A stretch of 64,000 nt of DNA from Tenodera sinensis (Eukaryota; Arthropoda; Insecta; Mantodea; Mantidae): assembly GCA_030765045.1 (NCBI GenBank), contig CM060964.1, positions 281,770,502 to 281,834,501 of the forward strand, written 5' to 3'. The notes beneath the pieces were generated by a model, which was not told the origin of the DNA, did not search any database, and was given only the letters and a program-made list of their open reading frames with translations. Position numbers and translations under genes: made by a program. Below, one piece after another: positions 62,601 through 63,264 of this stretch (position 1 is its first letter; every line of letters begins with the position of its first letter).

Positions 62601-63048
62601 TGAAAATCTTAAGTGTTGCAATCCTTGGAAGATAAGAACTTAAAATTTCAATTTTGTATTAATCCAACATTTGGTGTCTCAATATGCTGTTCATCATATC
62701 TTTCTTTCTTTAAGGGTACTTCTAAATATGCATTTCTGGTGAAATCCCAATATCAAACTTATGGGTGCAACACGTATTTCTACAGGATGGTTGTAGGGAA
62801 AGTAAAACTGTGTAAATGTATACACAGAAACGTACTTTAATGTATACTTACTGACTGAAACATATTCCGATACTGGAATAAACCTTCCTTGGCAATGTGA
62901 GACTTTTTGAGCTCCACACATAAATCCAAATATTTGAACATGATTGGCTCCAATACACTTTCGCTCCAGCTGTAGGCCCATTTTTTGTTGCGGAATACTT
63001 CATACAAAGTATCCAAAGCCCGGGCAGGTTTACCAACCTCAATGAATT
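5817..63048 (-). CDS. eIF3a: eIF3a, translation initiation factor 3 subunit A (partial gene, 8 internal exons)
   Basis: This gene encodes the large PCI-domain scaffold subunit of cytoplasmic eIF3, which binds the 40S ribosomal subunit and organises the eIF3 core with subunit c. Eight exons join without a frame break: 63048-62852, 62089-61941, 61800-61650, 59566-59366, 40251-40043, 27155-26984, 20353-20039 and 6002-5817. All introns use GT-AG. The joined product is about 526 residues and follows animal eIF3a from roughly residue 18 to 545, with landmarks such as LTPWVKFLWESY, DTRLVQLDSAI, RVLLATLSIP, LYTWLEVEF and LQSMPSEQVRNQL. The N-terminal part is an alpha-solenoid and the last three exons cover the PCI module. 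The start codon exon and the charged C-terminal repeat region lie outside the window. No stop or frameshift is seen, so the gene is probably functional. Introns are 762, 140, 2083, 19114, 12887, 6630 and 14036 bp long and full of transposons. Confidence 0.96.
6183..7779 (-). mobile_element. TTAA-flanked element with GGGGAGGCATC termini (Kolobok-like)
   Basis: TTAA flanks lie at 6179-6182 and 7780-7783. The termini are perfect inverted repeats of 11 bp (GGGGAGGCATC ... GATGCCTCCCC), followed by similar AT-rich subterminal sequence containing GACAAAAAT. A TTAA target together with G-rich ends suits Kolobok better than classic piggyBac, but this is an inference. The only coding trace is the basic 71-codon minus-strand ORF at 6915-7130. 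Confidence 0.65.
6915..7130 (-). pseudogene. basic N-terminal ORF fragment inside the TTAA element
   Basis: A 71-codon ORF begins MGKQKQTKKCLVARKN and is rich in K, R, Q and S. It resembles the charged N-termini of some insect transposon proteins, with a short basic leader followed by a Ser-rich segment. No catalytic domain follows, and the downstream sequence is AT-rich and closed in all frames. It could also be chance, because no clear homologue is recognised. Confidence 0.3.
7895..8000 (-). repeat. fragment of interspersed repeat R
   Basis: The segment reads AGTAGAGGAAG, then a stretch matching the right end of repeat R inverted (compare 51875-51965 and the reverse of 11800-11870). It is short and diverged. 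Confidence 0.4.
8433..8543 (+). mobile_element. 111-bp hammerhead-bearing insertion with 12-bp TSD
   Basis: The exact 12-bp duplication GACATGGTACAA flanks this piece (8421-8432 and 8544-8555), so its limits are known to the base. It contains a hammerhead ribozyme fold at 8449-8493 and then a tail of about 50 nt including GGCTCGAAGCCCGAG, which can form a short hairpin. It has no coding capacity and no poly(A). Hammerheads of this minimal kind are known from Penelope-like retroelements, so a minimal non-autonomous derivative is the likeliest reading. Confidence 0.75.
8449..8493 (+). ncRNA. minimal type I hammerhead ribozyme
   Basis: Core CTGATGA at 8454-8460. Stem II GGGAG/CTCCC (8462-8466 with 8476-8480) has a 9-nt loop. 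Then comes GAAAC (8481-8485) followed by GTC (8486-8488), the expected cleavage triplet. Stem I is GATGG (8489-8493) with TCATC (8449-8453), including one G-U pair. Helix III is almost absent, as described for ribozymes of Penelope-like elements. One unpaired T (8461) sits between the core and stem II. It is antisense to eIF3a, so it would not cut that pre-mRNA. Confidence 0.75.
8761..9272. other. intronic sequence without recognisable feature
   Basis: AT-rich sequence with a 61-codon chance ORF at 8987-9172 that has no recognisable homology. I see no terminal repeats or RNA gene. Confidence 0.35.
9284..9470 (-). mobile_element. SINE-B copy 1 (tRNA-derived, 5'-truncated)
   Basis: The perfect 11-bp TSD GTTAATGGCTG (9273-9283 and 9471-9481) bounds 187 bp. 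Read on the minus strand it carries the B box GGTTCAAATCT, the AAGTGTGCTTAAAAACGACA block and the AATTCCGGCACAC block shared with the copies at 54381-54609 and 58677-58905. The A-box end of the tRNA head is missing, a usual 5' truncation. Confidence 0.85.
10191..10805 (+). mobile_element. RNase H-domain fragment of a non-LTR retrotransposon, insert 1
   Basis: The 615-bp insert is flanked by the 12-bp TSD ACATTTTTTGTA (10179-10190 and 10806-10817). It encodes an open stretch with VILLDSRAAIIAIT, QWIPAHCGLSGNEKADFLAK, RKTAVATFRLITGHDCL and a C-terminal CPLC...H...C zinc knuckle. The QWIPAHCGLxGNExAD block holds the conserved His and the last catalytic Asp of RNase H. The first part of RNase H and all of the RT and endonuclease are missing. 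There is no stop inside the domain, so the insertion looks fairly young. No poly(A) tail is seen. Confidence 0.8.
11136..11721 (+). mobile_element. RNase H-domain fragment of a non-LTR retrotransposon, insert 2
   Basis: The 586-bp insert is flanked by the 13-bp TSD ACTTATGCTGTCC (11123-11135 and 11722-11734). The open frame runs to a stop at 11710-11712 and includes LQWIPAHCGVMGNEAADSLA, RPRKTAVAAFRLLTNHDCL and a CVLC...H...C knuckle. It is about half identical in protein to insert 1, so it derives from a different subfamily. Its 5' end falls at nearly the same point of the RNase H domain. It ends AGAAAACAACA, a weak A-rich tail. Confidence 0.8.
12277..12610 (-). pseudogene. mariner-type transposase N-terminal HTH fragment
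   Basis: The minus strand reads IKLCFRLNHTATGTDEKLKQ, then AYSEDALPRATVFRWFKDF and KEGQ, which follows the paired-like helix-turn-helix start of mariner transposases (AYGE...LSR..VFEWFKRFKEG). The frame continues only about 40 codons into degenerate sequence and ends in a T-run (minus strand) near 12280. The catalytic DDD domain is absent. Confidence 0.7.
12995..14640 (+). mobile_element. degenerate LINE (CR1/Jockey-like reverse transcriptase)
   Basis: In changing frames the plus strand shows VDHDILLYKLSNFGF, GVPRDQIWDLYF, CLPYADDLKLYR (the RT catalytic YADD box near 13480), LGVTMTQNFTFNQHI and LVRSNLEYASIVWSPMY, the usual order in CR1/Jockey-type LINEs. Stops and frame changes show it is dead. 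The 5' half is missing. It ends near 14645 in AATAAATAAAAT and abuts the piggyBac right-half copy, into which it seems to have inserted. A SINE-A copy (13123-13339) interrupts the RT. Confidence 0.75.
13123..13339 (+). mobile_element. SINE-A copy with 5' inversion, inside LINE
   Basis: Flanks share ATGTGTAA (13115-13122 and 13340-13347). The left part is the reverse complement of the SINE-A body (GGTAGAACTGGAACTT, then CAATGCCACAACTGGGATTT). The right part repeats it in forward sense and continues into the 3' tail TAAAAACACCAACAGTAAG and ends AAATAAAT. Head-to-head structure of this kind is typical of twin priming. Confidence 0.7.
14641..15349 (+). mobile_element. right half of a second piggyBac copy
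   Basis: It aligns with 4783-5481 of the piggyBac element (shared CGGGGCCCAAC-like start, AACAAGGAAGTT, CCTGCCCTAGCTAGGTGTAAC, GCTCAGAGCCATAAAA) and ends GCTCGGGAACG before TTAA at 15350-15353. Here the C-terminal CVVC zinc-finger segment is better preserved. The left half is missing, replaced by the LINE. Confidence 0.75.
16355..16542 (+). mobile_element. 188-bp hairpin insertion related to Penelope-like 3' end, 12-bp TSD
   Basis: The exact TSD ATTGCAACTTTT (16343-16354 and 16543-16554) bounds it. It consists of a perfect 39-bp inverted repeat (16355-16393 and 16460-16498) around a 66-nt spacer with a hammerhead-like fold, then about 44 nt of tail. The right arm and tail match the 3' end of the Penelope-like element at 19460-19550. 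There is no coding capacity. Confidence 0.75.
16403..16434 (+). ncRNA. decayed hammerhead-like fold
   Basis: TTGAGAA stands where CTGANGA would be, then an unpaired T, stem II GAGCTG with CAGCTT (one G-U pair), then GAAAC. The cleavage triplet GTC is replaced by CCC and G8 of the core by A, so cleavage is unlikely. The layout matches the intact ribozyme at 8449-8493. Confidence 0.5.
17180..17839. other. intronic sequence without recognisable feature
   Basis: AT-rich sequence. I see no coding homology, no tRNA-like box and no terminal repeats. Confidence 0.35.
18296..19552 (+). mobile_element. Penelope-like retroelement, 5'-truncated
   Basis: It encodes a Penelope-type RT: FNLAKWLTKN, LSDNELVSFDVTAYF, GLAMGSPLSPFF, RYVDDIFAVV (catalytic box), SLSFLDLKIKKHN and GIYRKSTHTDNYI. 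The ORF at 18470-19183 stays open for 237 codons. About 20 residues normally found between the GSPLSP box and the VDD box are missing, and a frameshift lies near 18470. No GIY-YIG endonuclease is seen. Flanks share TTCCATT (18289-18295 and 19553-19559). The 3' region carries a hammerhead-like fold (19401-19433). It lies antisense to eIF3a. Confidence 0.82.
19401..19433 (+). ncRNA. decayed hammerhead-like fold in Penelope 3' region
   Basis: Core-like TTGAGAA, an unpaired T, stem II GAGTTG/CAACTC with a 4-nt loop (perfect pairing), then GAAAC. Core G8 is A and the GTC triplet is not kept. The stem differs in sequence from 16410-16427 but pairs in both, which argues that the fold itself was maintained. 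Confidence 0.5.
20039..20353 (-). CDS. eIF3a: eIF3a exon (PCI domain)
   Basis: A 315-nt, 105-codon exon, phase 0 at both ends. It follows the acceptor AG at 20354-20355 and ends before the donor GTTAGG (20038). It reads VRVNVVTLALPRLQELYTWL, then FHPLLLCGRVHSV and LIRQVSQVYQTIEISRLLEL, then FHLERLLVDCVRHNDMQ. This is the core of the PCI (winged-helix) module that contacts other eIF3 subunits. The donor is GT-TAGG, slightly unusual but GT-AG consistent. Confidence 0.95.
20870..21320. other. GC-enriched stretch with CRE-like motifs, unassigned
   Basis: The stretch contains ACGTCACA near 20950 and a GCGCGCGCAG run near 20971. A similar GTGACGTCA block occurs at 22961-22970. This may be the edge of the element that contains the transposase fragment at 21323-21790, but I could not match two ends. 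Confidence 0.3.
21323..21790 (-). pseudogene. transposase C-terminal fragment (possibly P-like)
   Basis: The ORF at 21323-21628, with an overlapping frame to 21790, reads ISKGELVRPTEHWYQKVKEF and ends VRTHTFIRIRHLNNKL. A C-terminal pattern of this kind (GGL..PS....., then F.R.RTFIRIR.LN.KL) occurs in P-like THAP/DDE transposases and relatives of arthropods. The catalytic part is not present, so the family assignment is tentative. THAP-domain remnants also occur at 40624-40860. Confidence 0.4.
21800..23480. other. intronic sequence, mostly unassigned
   Basis: It contains a C/T-rich tract (22383-22438) and a GC-rich block with GTGACGTCATCAGCAG near 22961. An 82-codon minus-strand ORF (21798-22046) has no recognisable domain. 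I see no clear ends of a mobile element. Confidence 0.3.
23488..24010 (+). repeat. interspersed repeat S, copy 1
   Basis: It matches 46425-46990 over about 500 bp, with shared blocks such as GAAGAAGCATTTCTAAAT, GTGGCTGCACG, TAACAGGTTGT, GTTGTGCTTATGCTTTA and AATAGCAAAATACCACCA. A short inverted piece recurs at 51250-51350. No coding homology is recognised. Confidence 0.6.
24309..24870 (-). pseudogene. LINE ORF2 C-terminal fragment
   Basis: The minus strand reads GMNWVQGLKRTLQEIGMGNL, WEEREQLAKGFWKEV, then WAWTRLCIHRLRGMRTG and CPLCGEQDNDFHYILECEE, a C-terminal CCHC-type knuckle. It parallels the end of the LINE at 27800-29393 (KIMEKIGMGDIW, WMRTGAIFLRGTRSG, CEMCGEKESIEHYLTECKE). One frameshift and a stop are present. 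The RT domain is missing. Confidence 0.65.
24880..25325 (+). repeat. interspersed repeat R, copy c
   Basis: It starts near TTTTTGTATAGTAAGATTTG and runs through TCCAGAGTAAACAGGACTAC and TTCCATGTAAAGGGTGGTTT to GTAGTAGAGAAAGT (about 25325). The left part of R is missing. Confidence 0.7.
25707..25955 (+). repeat. interspersed repeat T, copy 1
   Basis: It matches 40940-41160: GTTAAAGGCAT, CCTAAGCTTGCCCCTCCTAC, GTGGTACATGCATCTCA, GAACCTCTGCC and GCTCCGCTTGAGCATTGGCC. No protein is recognised. In the second copy the repeat follows a THAP-domain relic. Confidence 0.55.
26147..26340. repeat. 97-bp tandem duplication
   Basis: Two head-to-tail units of 97 bp (26147-26243 and 26244-26340) start AGATATACCAATCAC and end TTCTGGCCCTGCC. 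They differ at only a few bases, so the duplication is recent. Confidence 0.9.
26984..27155 (-). CDS. eIF3a: eIF3a exon
   Basis: A 172-nt exon. Its first base completes an Arg codon begun in the previous exon, then it reads MACRVLLATLSIPL and ends LSQPPTRASLLKDI before the donor GTAAGT. The RVLLATLSIP block and the LLGL..PPTR block are highly conserved in eIF3a at the entry to the PCI region. Confidence 0.95.
27800..29393 (-). mobile_element. 5'-truncated LINE insertion with 11-bp TSD
   Basis: The perfect 11-bp TSD TTGACTTTGTA (27789-27799 and 29394-29404) defines the insertion exactly. On the minus strand the element starts inside the RT, keeps an open frame to the stop at 27977, and ends in a short 3' UTR with AATAAA and an ATTCATTCATT tail. 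A tail of short tandem repeats instead of poly(A) is known in CR1/L2/RTE-type LINEs. It is on the sense strand of eIF3a intron 27156-40042. Confidence 0.88.
27977..29393 (-). CDS. LINE reverse transcriptase, C-terminal half, open frame
   Basis: About 470 codons without a stop, of which 446 follow the first Met (29317). RT motifs are GLRQGCKLSPILFNLFIDD, then PGLLYADDLMV (catalytic YADD box), then FEYLGVRLNNRGEW. A C-terminal region follows with CEMCGEKESIEHYLTECKE, a Cys/His knuckle. The N-terminal endonuclease and the first RT blocks are lost to 5' truncation, so the protein cannot act alone. The intact frame shows the insertion is recent compared with other relics here. I do not assign a clade. 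Confidence 0.85.
29817..30718 (+). mobile_element. small hAT-derived element with C-terminal transposase relic
   Basis: The ends are inverted: CAAGGTTGCCAA on the left and CAGGGTTGCCAA read inward on the right. The 8-bp flanks agree only partly (ACAGGAGA and GCCGAAGA), so the TSD is eroded. Inside, at about 30090-30490, the plus strand reads PEPGSFWSVV, FKELVEFAPSVILLPHRNTS and CERFF, the hAT dimerisation region (FA...LPHSNASCER). A frameshift at about 30310 breaks it. Confidence 0.6.
30730..31775. other. intronic sequence without recognisable feature
   Basis: AT-rich. A 142-codon minus-strand ORF (30961-31389) has no recognisable domain and biased composition, and I read it as chance. Confidence 0.3.
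31780..34390 (-). pseudogene. Tc1/mariner-like DDE transposase, split by a piggyBac-type element
   Basis: The minus strand starts at about 34387 with a helix-turn-helix (RKIIHNILKFCLKGK, then VGKSERTVSTIAKDFEKL). After the 32484-33998 element is removed it continues ILKE|ISFN, LRSNKNDPKILV, YTAKKCWQQD, AWLKNNGLDLSE and finally HYHCYLNPIEMIW (32360-31790). The last motif is the DDE_3 block with the catalytic acidic residue in NPIE. Several stops and frame shifts make it dead. It belongs to the Tc1/mariner-related group whose end motif is LPPYHCDLNPIE.W. Confidence 0.7.
32484..33998 (-). mobile_element. piggyBac-type element (TTAA flanks) inside the Tc1/mariner relic
   Basis: TTAA flanks lie at 32480-32483 and 33999-34002. 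The ends are CACATTAATGCTCA and, read inward from the right, CCCATTAACGCTCA. A minus-strand remnant near 33240-33200 reads DVVLPPDPDRL, like the acidic N-terminal region of piggyBac proteins. The DDE domain is missing, so it is a deletion derivative of 1515 bp. Confidence 0.65.
34895..35040 (+). mobile_element. SINE-A with complete tRNA-like head
   Basis: A 72-nt tRNA-like unit (34935-35006) has a 7-bp acceptor (GTCACAA/TTGTGGC), A box AGCTCAGTGG, anticodon stem TCCGC/GCGGA with a GGC triplet, and B box GGTTCAAATCC. It is followed by ATTGAATTTTTAAGTTCCAG and TCTACCTCTT, the SINE-A body seen at 13123, 41381 and 55372. The T stem has one mismatch. A GGC anticodon is not normal for eukaryotic tRNA-Ala, so this is a SINE and not a tRNA gene. 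Confidence 0.75.
35131..35454 (-). mobile_element. truncated copy of the 15949-17175 piggyBac-type element
   Basis: Reverse complement of about 15949-16275 (shared GACGCATAAGCCACACATAC and TTGCTGATGACGTACATTTA). It ends ATCGCTCAAGAGG against TTAA at 35455-35458. Only this end is present. Confidence 0.75.
36066..37735 (-). pseudogene. hAT transposase relic (BED-finger type), copy 1
   Basis: Starting near 37730, the minus strand shows a zinc-finger segment (CGVCEKN...H...H, about 37640-37540), then the ORF 37334-36975 (LADEFVWLSVDETPDSERRS, VTDDGPYMVKSGQTLKGIF), then MAHALHRISETIHDSF and VLTRWGT (36974-36792), then the dimerisation end (FKYAPITSCDIERSFSRYKS) to the stop at 36212. This is the full hAT order, with stops between blocks. 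A TAGGGCTCGGACG end at 36066 resembles the TAGGGTTAGGATA end of the element at 43395. The opposite end was not found. Confidence 0.8.
38086..38183. repeat. (AAT)n microsatellite
   Basis: About 30 uninterrupted AAT units follow a short AAAT run. The long poly-Tyr and poly-Leu reading frames here are artefacts of the repeat. Confidence 0.95.
39140..39725 (+). mobile_element. RNase H-domain retroelement fragment, copy 3 (rearranged)
   Basis: It starts with AAAACCTGCAATTCAGG, very close to the start of insert 2 (11136). It reads FQWIPTHCDVTGND near 39280, then HDSLGKFHKIRIQASPNCL. From 39637 to 39725 the sequence is the reverse complement of 10715-10800 (the C-terminal part of insert 1), so its 3' part is inverted. 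Stops and frameshifts are present, so it is older than the copies at 10191 and 11136. Confidence 0.6.
40043..40251 (-). CDS. eIF3a: eIF3a exon
   Basis: A 209-nt exon between acceptor AG (40252-40253) and donor GTACCT. It reads EAYKAIEDIHGLMNLSKKLP, TMANYYQKLAMVFWKAGN, YLFHAAALFKLFQLSKEMKK and ends ...ELQ plus AG, which forms Arg with the first base of the exon at 27155. It sits between two of the largest introns of the visible gene (12.9 and 19.1 kb). Confidence 0.95.
40624..40860 (+). pseudogene. THAP-domain relic
   Basis: The frame from ATG 40624 has a stop at the third codon, then CCVYGCN, HFHSFPNTEKFPKRFRIWVE and LCSFHF, then a stop near 40857. The C-x4-C, W, C-x2-H spacing and the final hydrophobic patch match the THAP zinc finger of P-like transposases and their host derivatives. 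No DDE domain follows. Repeat T follows instead. Confidence 0.65.
40930..41160 (+). repeat. interspersed repeat T, copy 2
   Basis: It aligns with 25720-25955 over about 220 bp with two small deletions. It ends at GCGAGCAGTATA, where repeat U begins. Confidence 0.55.
41160..41930 (+). repeat. interspersed repeat U, copy 1
   Basis: The inverse of this segment is found at 47405-48070 (shared AGTCCTGCCAATGT, ATCACAGGGTTAAAGT, CTTGTTCTGCAATAACACTT and CATATTAATT-type blocks). Both copies have a short ORF starting MASKQN, but the middles are in different frames, so coding is doubtful. It is interrupted by SINE-A (41381-41530). Confidence 0.55.
41381..41530 (+). mobile_element. SINE-A copy with 5' inversion, 12-bp TSD
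   Basis: The perfect TSD ATCATAATATAT (41369-41380 and 41531-41542) bounds 150 bp. The first 63 bp are the inverted SINE-A body, then AGTTCTACCTCTTAAAC resumes forward sense and continues to the tail CAACAGTAAGTTTGTTGGCA and AAATAAATAATAA. The inversion together with a clean TSD points to twin priming at insertion. Confidence 0.85.
42105..43380. other. intronic sequence without recognisable feature
   Basis: AT-rich with a T-run at 42989-43007 (minus-strand A tail possible) followed by GAGAGAGAG. No coding homology is seen. Confidence 0.3.
43640..44105 (-). pseudogene. hAT transposase C-terminal part, copy 2
   Basis: The minus strand reads CHNCFGGIGNATGKAK and MNKLGGVCGKVGKEL (44102-43857), then FKYAPLVSLEVERSFSKYKA near 43820-43760 and NLHKVF, the hAT dimerisation end. 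It is homologous to 36212-36595 of the other hAT relic. At least one stop is present. Confidence 0.7.
44835..44890 (-). repeat. tRNA-like 3' half (SINE fragment)
   Basis: On the minus strand GGTTCGATTCCC (B box) is followed by GGCACGGGGG. The A-box half is not convincing, so this is probably a SINE relic. Confidence 0.4.
44932..45540 (+). other. unrecognised ORF, possible retrocopy
   Basis: A 111-codon ORF starting MRHCTVLCTMGRSSDCETVP is rich in K, S, T and C, with DYLSWLENFTYLGMRQ and EVTEQEYYRRALLLL near its end. It stops at 45267, but a shifted frame continues plausibly (KATMEEQNQLEDIYLQNLIS, 45297-45390). An A-rich zone with AATAAATTAAAAAATAATAA follows at 45766-45790. This looks like a frameshifted coding copy of an mRNA nested in the hAT element. 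I do not recognise the source gene. Confidence 0.35.
46010..46290 (-). pseudogene. hAT transposase middle part, copy 2
   Basis: The minus strand reads TDAAPYMVKTANSLKALYNK-like sequence at 46290-46225, then MHVTCLTHALHRVAEEICSK and FLKAPSRVAAFKLL (46207-46010), paralleling MAHALHRISETIHDSF and VKSPKRVKLF of the copy at 36792-36974. It is the catalytic-domain middle, disrupted. Confidence 0.65.
46425..46990 (+). repeat. interspersed repeat S, copy 2
   Basis: It aligns with 23500-24005, sharing GAAGAAGCATTTCTAAAT and TGTGCTTATGCTTTA. It lies inside the hAT element. Its start (CAGGATGTAAATGAATAACA) recurs inverted at 51355-51250. Confidence 0.55.
47090..47400 (-). pseudogene. LINE reverse transcriptase fragment (thumb-side region)
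   Basis: The minus strand reads VQVSYLGTLIKSDNKLNN, then VRERIQAGNELI and KPKVYKPLKA, equivalent to the FKYLG...I..RI..GN......L....YK.L segment after the RT catalytic box. The family differs from the LINE at 27800. It is short and stop-containing upstream. Confidence 0.6.
47405..48070 (-). repeat. interspersed repeat U, copy 2
   Basis: Reverse complement homologue of 41160-41930 without the SINE. The short ORF MASKQNLVLKCIGW (47670-47464) is the partner of that in copy 1. Confidence 0.55.
48301..48480. repeat. purine microsatellite (GGAAA/GGGAGAA)n
   Basis: An imperfect purine-only tract made of GGAAAG, GGGAGAA and GGAAAG blocks. It adjoins the 3' end of the LINE at 48770-50160, so on the minus strand it is probably the TTTCC-rich tail, or a microsatellite target. 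Confidence 0.85.
48770..50160 (-). mobile_element. degenerate LINE with RNase H domain (I/R1/Jockey-like)
   Basis: On the minus strand, in shifting frames, there are an RT C-terminal segment (LRLYRSLVRSxLDxxCFIYG, LATGAFHSS, about 50110-49950), then RNase H: TPVFTDGSQMGSAMGSTF (49590) with its first catalytic Asp, SVFTAELFAI, VFTWIPGHVGIPGNEVSDAA (49280), and a terminal knuckle CATCNVPLSITHVLDCPQYG (48940). The 5' end is lost in the purine tract at 50168. Multiple frame changes show it is dead. Purine microsatellites flank both sides. Confidence 0.75.
50168..50800. repeat. 633-bp purine microsatellite (GGAA/GGTA/GAAA)n
   Basis: An uninterrupted purine-rich tract that grades from GGAAGGTA units through GGAAAGAGGAAGTAA units to GAAA units. 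The long ORFs here (poly Ser/Phe/Leu) are artefacts of the repeat. Confidence 0.95.
50828..51150. repeat. 54-bp minisatellite, six units, derived from a tRNA-like SINE
   Basis: Six nearly identical 54-bp direct repeats, each containing TTTTAACAGGTGCATACC and CATTATGTTAAAGAC, follow each other without spacers. Because 54 is a multiple of 3, both strands stay open (18-residue repeats such as MVQRHEGMHLLKVFNIMD). The flank at 50808-50830, read on the minus strand, has GCGGGTTCAAATAC, a B-box sequence, so the unit probably arose from a SINE head. Confidence 0.9.
51447..51640 (-). pseudogene. hAT transposase N-terminal part, copy 2
   Basis: A 62-codon ORF reads CEELCSAFLCADIPLSKLNH and PKFHEFLEKYTGKSLSDSST, then LRNN. 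This is the segment after the zinc finger of BED-type hAT proteins (LC..F..ADIP..KL....FR.FLEKYT....P..STLRKNY). It lies near the right end of the hAT element, as expected for a minus-strand transposase. Confidence 0.7.
51855..52480 (-). repeat. interspersed repeat R, copy d
   Basis: Inverted copy of R beginning ACTTTCTATACTGGTAAGTA and running through the inverse of TTTCCATGTAAAGGGTAG to GATCTTGCTAAAATACACAA (near 52350). The homology fades before 52500. Confidence 0.7.
52690..54365. other. intronic sequence, unassigned
   Basis: It includes a G-rich run (52894-52912) and a 107-codon plus-strand ORF (53611-53934) in which I recognise no domain. No terminal repeats are seen. Confidence 0.3.
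54381..54609 (-). mobile_element. SINE-B copy 2
   Basis: The perfect 12-bp TSD TTAATGGCCTGT (54369-54380 and 54610-54621) bounds 229 bp. The minus strand begins GTCGGTCGGGGTGGCTCAGT (A-box region), has the B box GGTTCAAATCTG, then the AGTGTGCTTAAAAACGACAG body and the AACAAG end. It is full length. Confidence 0.9.
54888..56250 (+). pseudogene. pogo-like transposase relic, split by SINE-A
   Basis: From ATG 54888 the frame reads MEPMKRRKYEASFKLKVVKQ and AREWN-type helix-turn-helix sequence. It then continues in other frames with HVGNMDETPMNIDM (the first catalytic Asp block, about 55250), KAVQVRSRDHKRTHFTEVLT (about 55680), LQISLNKPFKDHT (about 56020) and FVIKSFVNAS (56130). The order and motifs match pogo/Tigger-type DDE transposases (GNMDETP, LQPLDVSVNKPFK). 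Stops and frameshifts are many. A SINE-A fold-back insertion occupies about 55372-55675. Confidence 0.75.
55372..55675. mobile_element. fold-back SINE-A pair with a Tc1/mariner fragment between
   Basis: The left part (about 55360-55459) is inverted SINE-A (AGAACTGGAACTTAAAAATT). Then 40-50 bp match 31801-31850 of the Tc1/mariner relic (GTAAGTCACC, then GTCTCTGATGTGAGACTG). Then a forward SINE-A with tRNA head follows (AGTAGCTTAATGGTTAGAGC ... GGTTCAAATCTCAG) to 55672. The pogo frame resumes at about 55676. Confidence 0.6.
56362..56411 (-). repeat. Penelope-like 3' arm fragment
   Basis: Inverted copy of TAAGTGAAGTTTTTAGTTTC and TTGTTCTTACTTTAGAAT, the arm shared by the 188-bp hairpin insertion and the Penelope-like element. 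Only the arm is present. Confidence 0.6.
56936..57483 (+). mobile_element. candidate solo LTR or promoter-bearing insertion
   Basis: A 548-bp GC-richer block is flanked by TATAGTCAC on both sides (56927-56935 and 57484-57492). Inside are a TATA-like CTATATAAC at 57172 and AATAAA at 57438, with TG near the start and GTTACA near the end, as in an LTR. The 9-bp duplication is longer than the usual 4-6 bp of LTR elements and no internal region is present, so the identity is open. Confidence 0.35.
57793..58030 (+). mobile_element. SINE-C (tRNA-derived head)
   Basis: The head has A box TAGCCGAGTGGTTAGA and B box GGGTTCGATCCCAGG with a paired T stem, and is followed by an unrelated body (TCCTCCGGGTTCTCCAGTTT, CACCTGCAGTGTCGTATGTA). 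The body makes it a SINE and not a tRNA gene. Only one copy is in the window. Confidence 0.6.
58040..58660. other. intronic sequence without recognisable feature
   Basis: AT-rich. I see no coding homology, terminal repeats or RNA gene. Confidence 0.35.
58677..58905 (+). mobile_element. SINE-B copy 3
   Basis: The perfect 11-bp TSD TGTAAAAAGCA (58666-58676 and 58906-58916) bounds 229 bp. Head: GGTGGCTCAGTTGGTTAGAT (A box) and GGGTTCAAATTC (B box). Body: AAGTGTGCTTAAAAACGACA, TTTACTGGCATATAAAATAA and GACGAAATTCCGGCACACTG. End: TTGTTAAACAAAATTTTTTC. Same length as copy 2. Confidence 0.9.
59366..59566 (-). CDS. eIF3a: eIF3a exon
   Basis: A 201-nt, 67-codon exon, phase 0 at both ends, acceptor TTTCAG and donor GTTTGT. 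It reads AFSFCLKYNRKTEFRKLCDK, then LNLDTRLVQLDSAIQMELWQ, all strongly conserved in eIF3a. The next exon lies 19.1 kb away at 40251. Confidence 0.96.
59600..61640. other. eIF3a intron (59567-61649), no clear element
   Basis: A plus-strand ORF at 60753-61016 (87 codons) and a following segment near 61090-61190 (KRKPRTFNVNYTL) vaguely recall transposon-encoded proteins, but I cannot place them. No TSD-flanked insertion was found. Confidence 0.3.
61650..61800 (-). CDS. eIF3a: eIF3a exon
   Basis: A 151-nt exon. Its first T completes a Ser codon, then it reads AVSGEDAQDRSDRTILTPWV, KFLWESYCQCLELL and LYHDIARM before the donor GTAAGT. It is separated from the preceding exon by an intron of only 140 bp. 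Confidence 0.96.
61941..62089 (-). CDS. eIF3a: eIF3a exon
   Basis: A 149-nt exon from acceptor TTTCTAG to donor GTAAAA. It reads VNVSSLENVIRGYLRTAEER and AVIDIDDLDMLATPESILL, ending with AG of a split Ser codon. Confidence 0.96.
62390..62815 (+). repeat. fragment of interspersed repeat R
   Basis: Diverged match to the right part of R (ATCTTATGGTTTACAAAGTA, ATGCATTTCTGGTGAAATCC, ATCAAACTTATGGGTG). It lies in the 762-bp intron between two eIF3a exons. Confidence 0.5.
62852..63048 (-). CDS. eIF3a: eIF3a exon (first visible)
   Basis: A 197-nt exon beginning with AA of a split Glu codon after the acceptor CTTTACAG. It reads FIEVGKPARALDTLYEVF, then PIMFKYLDLCVELKKSHIAK and EGLFQYRNMFQS. The short first coding exon (about 17 residues in animals) is not within 63049-64000. 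Confidence 0.96.
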
Positions 63049-63264
63049 CTGTAAAGAGAAAATAGATCCACATGCAAACTAATGAGCTTTCTAGCAGAAT
63101 TTTATACAGTAAAAAGTCAATCATATTCCCCCCAATAATGCTATCATTACTTCCTTTATTGAGATCCCAGAAGATTTCGCATACAATTTTGCATGAATTA
63201 ATCCCACATATAGAACTTTCTGCCCTGAAAATGCCTAAAAAATCTGATGTGTTGCACTCACATG

